DNA of 64,000 nt from Candidatus Zixiibacteriota bacterium (lineage in GTDB: Bacteria; Zixibacteria; MSB-5A5; DSPP01): the NCBI GenBank assembly GCA_022614805.1, contig JAKEHY010000020.1, positions 62,001 to 126,000 of the forward strand, written 5' to 3'. This document shows, one piece after another, positions 57,872-64,000 of this stretch; position 1 is the stretch's first letter, and every line of letters begins with the position of its first letter. The notes beneath the pieces were generated by a model, which was not told where the DNA came from, ran no database searches, and worked only from the letters and a program-made list of their open reading frames with translations. The position numbers and the translations under genes are program-made.

Positions 57872-58612
57872 TCAGCTTTTCCTCGTGGTATCGGGCGGAA
57901 GCGAAACGCCCTTCTTCTTCAAAATCCACTGCTCGAATTCCTCCGGCGTAACCACTTGCACATCGATAAACATCTTGGCGTGCAGCTTGCCGCACAGCTC
58001 GGCGCACTGCCCTTTGTAATGTCCCGGCCGCTCCGCCTGGAACCAGGCGTGCGTGATGCGCCCCGGGTTGGCATCCTGTTTCACACCGAAGGCCGGCACC
58101 CACCAGGAGTGCACCACATCCACGCTCGAGAGGTTCAAGGTGACGACCTTGCCGGCCGGAACCACCAGCGCCTCCTCGGCAAACTGAACACCCTGTTTCG
58201 GGTAGCGGTACTCCCAGAAGAATTGGTGCCCGATGACTCCCACCACCAAATCGCTTTTGGGGGGCACCTCCATCGCCCGCATGGTCTGGTAGGTGGGGAC
58301 GGCGGTGATGGCCAAGGTCAAAGCCGGAATCACGGTCCACAAAACTTCCAACCGTAAATTTTCATGGAAGGCAGCCGCCCGCCCCCCCGGTTTGGCTTTG
58401 AAGCGGATGATGGCGTACAAAAGAAGCCCTTCAGCCAGAAACAAAAAGGGCATAATCATGACCATGGCAAAGAAAAAATTGGAGCGGACCTGCCGGGCCA
58501 GGGGCCCTTCCGGGTTGACCAGCCAGTTGGTAATCGGCTCGTCGGCCCAGCCCAGTGAGGCCAGACCAACCAATGTCAGCCCGGTCATAAGAAAAACTCG
58601 GATTTTCTTCAT
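57872..58612 (-). CDS. ctaC: Cytochrome c oxidase subunit II
   Basis: 246 residues from ATG 58612 with GGAAAGG upstream. A signal peptide or first helix (LMTGLTLVGLASLGWA), two membrane helices (about 50-85 and 95-115), then the CuA domain: IGHQFFWEYRYP, VDVVHSWWVPAFGVKQDANPG and GQCAELCGKLHAKMFIDV with the full CuA ligand set. Unlike caa3-type subunits II, no heme c domain is fused at the C-terminus. A separate diheme cytochrome gene lies directly upstream and could supply it. Confidence 0.96.
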   Translation of the reverse strand: MKKIRVFLMTGLTLVGLASLGWADEPITNWLVNPEGPLARQVRSNFFFAMVMIMPFLFLAEGLLLYAIIRFKAKPGGRAAAFHENLRLEVLWTVIPALTLAITAVPTYQTMRAMEVPPKSDLVVGVIGHQFFWEYRYPKQGVQFAEEALVVPAGKVVTLNLSSVDVVHSWWVPAFGVKQDANPGRITHAWFQAERPGHYKGQCAELCGKLHAKMFIDVQVVTPEEFEQWILKKKGVSLPPDTTRKS

Positions 58613-58613
58613 A

Positions 58614-59561
58614 CTACCTTTCCTTGGCCAGTTCGACAACGAAACGATATAAAGCATCCAGTTCGGGCTCTGTCAAGAGCTCCCCCGGCATCAGCTTTCC
58701 CGGCAGCCCCCCTACGACAATCTTTTCGAACTCCTTTTTGTTCCTCACCCAGACGGCGTTCGGATTTTGAAGCGTCGGGGCTTTGGCGTAACGGTAGGGA
58801 AAAACCGCCAGCTTTTGCACCGGCTCCCCTCCTTCGCCCGAGGCACCGTGGCAGGAGGCGCAGCGTTGGACATAAGTCTCTCTGCCAAGGCCGGGTGGCA
58901 GGCGGGACAGCTTCCTTCCGACCGGCCCTTCGGGACGGGCCGAGGCCCGCAGGGCCAAAACAATCGGAATTCTGGGCCCTGCCTTGGCCGTGTCGGCGGC
59001 CGTCGCCGTTGCGCCGCCCGAAGTCGGGGCGGCCCCGCCGCCGGTCAGTTGGGCCGCCACTTCCTTCGTATCGTTGGCCGGATTGGGAATCAAGGTGCGG
59101 ATGTAATGAATAATGGCGATGCGGTCTTTGGCGGGCAAAAGCTCAAACGGGGCCATCGCCGTTCCCGGTGAGCCGACTCTCAAAGTGTTCCAGAGCTGAC
59201 TGGGGGAGTTGCCGAACTTGAACTTTTCCGTCGCGTAGTTGCGCGGCCGGGGATTCAATTCCGGCGCCCTATCCCCGTCCCCCTTGCCCGTCGGCCCGTG
59301 GCAGGAGGCGCAGTTGACCGCGTACAACATTTTCCCTTCCGCAGCGAGTTCCGGCGTCGGGTTATACAAGAGCGATAAATCGACGGCCTGCGCCCCGGCT
59401 TGCTCGCCGGCCGGCTTGGGCGGCTCTTTTTTCGCTTCCTCCCTTCCCAGCTTAAAAAAGCTGACGAACGCCCAGAAAACCAGAGCGGCCGAAAGGGCAA
59501 AAAGCGGCAGGTATATGAACGGATTCGATTTTTCTATTTTCTCTTCCATTCTTGTTTCCAC
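58614..59561 (-). CDS. Membrane-anchored diheme cytochrome c
   Basis: 315 residues from GTG 59561 (an ATG four codons later is possible). A membrane helix (about 16-36) is followed by two cytochrome c domains: CASCH at 84-88 and CASCH at 234-238, each with a likely axial Met (TAMAPFELLP, then PGKLMPGEL). A proline/alanine/glycine linker (about 168-195) separates them. The gene stands between actF and ctaC, so it may be the electron wire from alternative complex III to the CuA centre. It could equally be an extra ACIII subunit. Confidence 0.88.
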   Translation of the reverse strand: METRMEEKIEKSNPFIYLPLFALSAALVFWAFVSFFKLGREEAKKEPPKPAGEQAGAQAVDLSLLYNPTPELAAEGKMLYAVNCASCHGPTGKGDGDRAPELNPRPRNYATEKFKFGNSPSQLWNTLRVGSPGTAMAPFELLPAKDRIAIIHYIRTLIPNPANDTKEVAAQLTGGGAAPTSGGATATAADTAKAGPRIPIVLALRASARPEGPVGRKLSRLPPGLGRETYVQRCASCHGASGEGGEPVQKLAVFPYRYAKAPTLQNPNAVWVRNKKEFEKIVVGGLPGKLMPGELLTEPELDALYRFVVELAKER

Positions 59562-59572
59562 TCTTTTTTCCT

Positions 59573-59615
59573 GTCCCCCTTACCAAGGGGGACGCCGGCC
59601 CCAATTCATCGGGGC
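59573..59615. repeat. REP-like hairpins upstream of the diheme cytochrome gene
   Basis: GTCCCCCTT, loop ACC, AAGGGGGAC (59573-59593) is a perfect nine-pair stem. A second stem has GCCCC (59598-59602) and GGGGC (59611-59615). They lie in the only notable gap of the respiratory operon, just before the diheme cytochrome start, and could separate expression of the ACIII genes from the oxidase genes. Confidence 0.55.
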
Positions 59616-59664
59616 AGGCAGGGGGTGCTTTTCACAATCCCGTTATGTGTGCGGCTCGGCCTCA

Positions 59665-60864
59665 TCATTGTTTCCAGTTCACGCTGGCCAAAAGATGGGG
59701 GTCCCGGTGGGCCAGCACCGAATGCTTTCCCAAAAAGCGGAAGACGGTCCAACCGAAGACTCCGGCAAACCCCAAAAAAGTCCCCAGTTCCATCCAGCCG
59801 AAAACCGGCTTCTGCGGGCTTATTACCGGACCGATTAACAAATACAAATCCAGAAACTCGCCGAGGATGATGATGGCCGCCGCCGTCAGCATCACTTTTT
59901 CGCTCCGCTTTCCGTCCCGTCCCATCAGCATAAAGAAGGGAATGAAAAAGCGCAGGAAAACCACGGAAAGGAAAATATATCCCCACGGCCAGACCTTCCG
60001 CTTAATCAAATAAAACGTCTCTTCCGGCATATTCCCGTACCAGATGAGCATATACTGCGAAAAACCGATGTAGGCCGAAAAGACGGCAAAGGCGAACATA
60101 AAGTTGCCGATGTCCTGCAGGTGGTTGGCGTTGAAGATTCCTTCCAGCGCCCCCCGGCGCTTGAGCCAGATGGCCAGAATTGCGAGAAAGGCCATCCCGC
60201 TCTGGAAAAGCCCGGCGAAGCAGTACACGCCGAAGATGGTGGAATACCAGTGCGGCTCCAGGGACATAATCGTATCGAACACCGCCAAGGTAAACGTGAT
60301 GCCAAAAACCGGGAAAAAGACCACGGAAAGTTTGGCCGACTTTTGCGAAAGCCGGGCGTCGCCGGTTTCGTCCTGCTTCAACGAATTTTTAATTAAAATC
60401 AGGGCGAAAAGCACCCAAATGCCCAGAAGGATGAGATTCCGAACCGAAAAGAAAACGATATTCAAATATCCCAGCTTGCCCGTTCCCAGAGGCGGCTCGA
60501 TATGCGCCGTCTCCGGATGCGCCCAGGCGTACAATTTTCCCGACCCCATTAGCAGTACCAGAAACAAAACGGCGGCAACGGGAAGATAGGAGGCCATCCC
60601 TTCCGAGATTCTCCGGACAACCGTTGACCACATCGCCCCGGTGGCGTGGTGCAGGGCGGTGAAAAAAAGCCCGCACAAACCCCAGAAAAGAAAAAAGGCA
60701 TACCCCAAAAGCCAGGCCGACCAGGCCCGGGGGGCGTCCACTCTCAACCCGGCGAGGAAGGCGATTATCCCGACGGCCCCCAATCCGAAAAGAATCTGAT
60801 TGGTTCGGGCCGGAACTTTCAAAGGCCCCGGATTTTTGACCGACGTAATATGAATTTCGCTCAT
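59665..60864 (-). CDS. actF: Alternative complex III membrane subunit ActF
   Basis: 399 residues, about ten membrane helices: FFLFWGLCGLFFTALHHATGAMWSTVVRRISEGMASYLPV, YLNIVFFSVRNLILLGIWVLF, FDTIMSLEPHWYSTIFGVYCFAGLF, DIGNFMFAFAVFSAYIGFSQYMLIWYGNMPEET and WGYIFLSVVFLRFFIPFFMLM. This combination is the ActF (quinol:cytochrome c oxidoreductase, NrfD-like) pattern. ActF mirrors ActC and forms part of the proton-translocating membrane core. It is followed by the diheme cytochrome and oxidase genes. Confidence 0.93.
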   Translation of the reverse strand: MSEIHITSVKNPGPLKVPARTNQILFGLGAVGIIAFLAGLRVDAPRAWSAWLLGYAFFLFWGLCGLFFTALHHATGAMWSTVVRRISEGMASYLPVAAVLFLVLLMGSGKLYAWAHPETAHIEPPLGTGKLGYLNIVFFSVRNLILLGIWVLFALILIKNSLKQDETGDARLSQKSAKLSVVFFPVFGITFTLAVFDTIMSLEPHWYSTIFGVYCFAGLFQSGMAFLAILAIWLKRRGALEGIFNANHLQDIGNFMFAFAVFSAYIGFSQYMLIWYGNMPEETFYLIKRKVWPWGYIFLSVVFLRFFIPFFMLMGRDGKRSEKVMLTAAAIIILGEFLDLYLLIGPVISPQKPVFGWMELGTFLGFAGVFGWTVFRFLGKHSVLAHRDPHLLASVNWKQ

Positions 60865-60865
60865 A

Positions 60866-61486
60866 CTATCTTTCCGGCCAGAGTTTAGGCGTCGAGGTGT
60901 CCGGCTCGTCTTCGGAGAAATCGATTCCCAGTCTCTTCATCAAGGCCAAATCCGCCGCCGTCGGTCGGGCCGCCCGCTGCAGAACCCGGACGTAGTTCAC
61001 CACGGCCCAACGCTGGGCCGGGTCCAATTGAAAGGCATAATCGGGCATCGTCTGCTGCCCGCGGGAAATGTTGTGGAAGATTCTCCCGTCCGGCCAGTTC
61101 CGCACCCGGTCGGTCAAAAGGGACGGCGGCTGCGGAAACTTCGGAATGATGTAGCCCCGGCCGTCGCCTTTGGGCCCATGGCAAACGATGCAGAAGGTGT
61201 TGAACGACTTCCGGCCGGCCTCCAAAACTTCCAGGGTGGGAGGCAGCGGGTTGACCAGCTCCGCCGCCGCTTTCAGCGTGTCGCCGGGCCCGTACGGATA
61301 CGCCTCCCAGTCCCGCGGCACGGTGCCCGTGGCCGGCAGAAACATCGGCCGCTCCTGGGCTTTCACCGCCGGCGAGTGGGCCATATTCGGCATATACTCC
61401 AACATCGGCTTCGACTTTTGCCGCGAGCAGCCCGCCGTCAGAAGCAAAAGTCCGAAAAGAACGGCTGCCCTAAACTTTTTTGACAT
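60866..61486 (-). CDS. actE: Alternative complex III monoheme cytochrome c lipoprotein ActE
   Basis: 206 residues. A lipoprotein signal (LLFGLLLLTAGCS) anchors the mature protein at Cys. One heme c site is seen, CIVCHGPKGDG (about residues 98-108), with a likely axial Met in QQTMPDYAFQL. FNTFCIVCHGP and DGRIFHNISRGQQTMPDY are typical of ActE. The subunit is the periplasmic exit of electrons from complex III. It overlaps the preceding actD gene by 17 bases. Confidence 0.93.
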   Translation of the reverse strand: MSKKFRAAVLFGLLLLTAGCSRQKSKPMLEYMPNMAHSPAVKAQERPMFLPATGTVPRDWEAYPYGPGDTLKAAAELVNPLPPTLEVLEAGRKSFNTFCIVCHGPKGDGRGYIIPKFPQPPSLLTDRVRNWPDGRIFHNISRGQQTMPDYAFQLDPAQRWAVVNYVRVLQRAARPTAADLALMKRLGIDFSEDEPDTSTPKLWPER

Positions 61487-61979
61487 CCAAAGCTCCCGCG
61501 TCCTTCAAAAATCGTTCTTCTTCGGCTCCCGTTCCGGTGATGGGAACGACCAGGGCGAAATGGTCGTCCGTAACCCGTGAGTCCAAAATTTTCGGATTCC
61601 GCTGGGGCAGCCGGCAGGCGGCAAAAAGGGCCAGCAAAGTTGTAACGCCGGCAAAAAGTACGGTGGTCTCGAAGGTAATCGGAATAAAAGCCGGCCAGGA
61701 GACAAACGGCTTTCCCCCCACGTTCAAGGGCCAGTCCACCGCCGAAGTCCAGGCTTGGAACAAAAATCCGAGACTGCCTCCGGTCACCCCGGCCAGCAGG
61801 GTGGCCCACGGCACCCAGGAACGCTTGAGGCCCAAAGCCTCGTTTATCCCGTGCACGAAATACGGCATATAGGCGTCCAGATTTTTGAAGCCCCGCTCGC
61901 GAGCGGCCTTCCCGGCTTTAAGCAGGGTCTGCGGGTCGTCAAAGATTCCGACCACCGCGCCCGTTACCGCCTTAGCCAT
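61470..61979 (-). CDS. actD: Alternative complex III subunit ActD (DUF3341)
   Basis: 169 residues. A soluble N-terminus ([43 protein letters not shown]) is followed by two helices (around 58-80 and 95-120). [33 protein letters not shown] is the DUF3341 signature. ActD is a small membrane subunit of ACIII. It overlaps actC by eight bases and actE by 17, so stoichiometric translation is likely. Confidence 0.93.
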   Translation of the reverse strand: MAKAVTGAVVGIFDDPQTLLKAGKAARERGFKNLDAYMPYFVHGINEALGLKRSWVPWATLLAGVTGGSLGFLFQAWTSAVDWPLNVGGKPFVSWPAFIPITFETTVLFAGVTTLLALFAACRLPQRNPKILDSRVTDDHFALVVPITGTGAEEERFLKDAGALDVKKV

Positions 61980-63356
61980 GCACGGCCTCGGCTGGTTGAT
62001 GGGCTTTCTTGCCGGAAGGATTGACCAGAACTCCCTTCACTTCCGCCAACGAAAGTGAAGGCAGAAACCGGGCGAATAAAAAGAAGAAAGTCATAAAAAA
62101 CCCGAACGAGCCCACGGTCATCCCGATTTCGTAAATCGTCGGGGCGTAGGTATCCCAGCTGGCGGGCAGAAAATCCCGGTGCAGCGAGGTGACGATGATG
62201 GTGAAGCGCTCGAACCACATCCCGATGTTGACGAAAATCGAGACGATAAACATCGTCAAAATGTGCCGCCGCGCCCGTTGGAACCAGAAAAGCTGCGGGA
62301 TGAAAAAGTTGCAGGTGACCATAATCCAGTAAGCCCAGGCAAACGGTCCGAAGGCCCGGTTCCAGAAAGTGAAGCGCTCGTACGGGTTTTCCGAATACCA
62401 GGCCGTGAAGGCCTCGGTCATATAGGCGTACCCCACCATCCAGGAGGTAACTAAAATGATTTTGTTCATCATCTCCAAGTGGTAGATGCCGATGTATTCC
62501 TCCAGCCGGAACACACGGCGCAAAACCACGAGCAAAGTCATCGCCATCGCAAAGCCGGAAAAAATCGCCCCCGCCACGAAGTACGGCGGGAAAATGGTGG
62601 TGTGCCAGCCCGGCAAAAGCGAAACGGCGAAATCGAACGAGACGATGGAGTGAACGGAAAGCACGAGCGGGGTGGACAAGGCCGCCAGAAGCAGATACGC
62701 CTTTTCGTAATGGTTCCAATCCCGGGCCGAGCCGGTCCAGCCCAGCGAAAAGATTCCAAAAATCAATTTCTTAAGCTTGGAGGTGGTCCTATCCCGCACG
62801 CTGGCCAGGTCCGGAACCAGCCCCTGATACCAGAAGCAAAGGGAGATGGTCAAATAGGTGGAAACGGCGAAAACGTCCCAGAGCAAAGGGGAGCGGAAAT
62901 TCACCCACAAAAGCCGCTCATTCGGGTATGGAATGAGCCAGTAGGCGTACCAGGTGCGCCCCAGATGGATGAGCGGGAAAAGCCCGGCGGTCATCACGGC
63001 AAAAATGGTCATCGCTTCCGCCGACCGGTTGATGGAAGTCCGCCAGCGCTGGCGCAAAAGAAACAAAATGGCCGAAATCAAAGTCCCGGCGTGGCCGATG
63101 CCGATCCAGAAAACGAAATTGGTGATGTCAAAAGCCCACATCACCGGGTTGCGCAGCCCCCAGACGCCGACACCGTGTATCTGTTGCATCGCCACTGCCC
63201 AGACGCCAAATAGCAGGGCCGCCAAGGAAATGCTCATCCCCAGATACCAGAGCTTTCCCGGCTTCTCGATGGGGCGCAAAACGTCGGCGGTCACGTCCGC
63301 CATCGTGATGCGGGGCGGAATCAGGGGGGGGTTGGAAAGGACGTCCGCTTCCACGC

Positions 63357-63360
<4 letters not shown>
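61972..63360 (-). CDS. actC: Alternative complex III membrane subunit ActC (NrfD-like)
   Basis: 462 residues, ten membrane helices of the NrfD/PsrC type. Recognisable stretches: [101 protein letters not shown] and [10 protein letters not shown] at the end. The His-containing GHAGTLIS and LPGWH segments are conserved in quinol-binding NrfD subunits. It binds the quinol side and takes part in proton translocation. Four-base overlap with actB. Confidence 0.95.

Positions 63361-64000
<640 letters not shown>

Overview
This 64 kb window looks like chromosomal DNA from an uncultured Gram-negative bacterium. The protein-coding genes are GC-rich, tightly packed and arranged in long same-strand operons. 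I infer an FCB-superphylum, Zixibacteria-like candidate lineage. The reasons are an alternative complex III plus A2-type cytochrome oxidase operon, secreted proteins ending in dockerin-like calcium-loop pairs or FlgD/type-A-like tails, FG-GAP repeat proteins, a deoxyhypusine-synthase-like enzyme, and many palindromic intergenic repeats. No rRNA, CRISPR array, phage or intact insertion sequence is visible. One tRNA (His) is present.

Layout. (1) 1-10299, plus strand: an envelope operon with a YfhO-like membrane protein (cut by the left edge), two family-2 glycosyltransferases, a WecA/TagO-type phosphosugar transferase, accA, a Trm112-like zinc protein, a PTS-IIA-like protein, then mreC-mreD-mrdA-rodA for rod shape. 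(2) 10474-11891: a LacD-like aldolase and a small AT-rich membrane-anchored protein. (3) 18553 down to 11909, minus strand: a complete SUF iron-sulfur operon, sufB-C-D-S-U-A, a VOC-fold gene and sufT. It is driven by a near-perfect sigma-70 promoter whose start region is covered by a site matching the IscR type 1 core. (4) 18810-26528: a BoxB-like di-iron oxygenase, a 14-repeat FG-GAP secreted protein, a deoxyhypusine-synthase-like enzyme and aconitase. (5) 26748-31742: a MarR regulator, an RND/MMPL exporter fused to a LolA-like domain, and an outer-membrane barrel protein whose signal peptide is broken at a T9 run. Matching palindromes sit in both promoters of this unit. (6) A decayed ComM/YifB fragment at 32034-32254.

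(7) 52247 down to 32277, minus strand: a surface-glycan locus. It starts with a sugar epimerase, a HAMP histidine kinase and an NtrC-type sigma-54 activator. A likely sigma-54 promoter with two tandem activator sites then precedes UDP-sugar dehydrogenase, three glycosyltransferases, an ABC exporter, two APH-fold kinases, a DUF5666-like protein, a DUF5666-AlgE-like porin and two large secreted repeat proteins. The arrangement suggests coupled synthesis, export and surface display of an uncharacterised polysaccharide. This is the best candidate for an undescribed system here. (8) tRNA-His at 52574-52648. (9) 64000 down to 52833, minus strand: the respiratory operon actB(partial)-C-D-E-F, a diheme cytochrome c, ctaC, ctaD, ctaA, ctaB, cox11, a 50-residue membrane protein and ctaE. 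It encodes a quinol-to-oxygen electron path and the heme A and copper assembly factors.

Intergenic spaces carry several families of REP-like palindromes. These include 20-base units repeated in opposite orientation and one pair with compensatory base changes. All family names come from reading translated sequence by eye; no database search was run.
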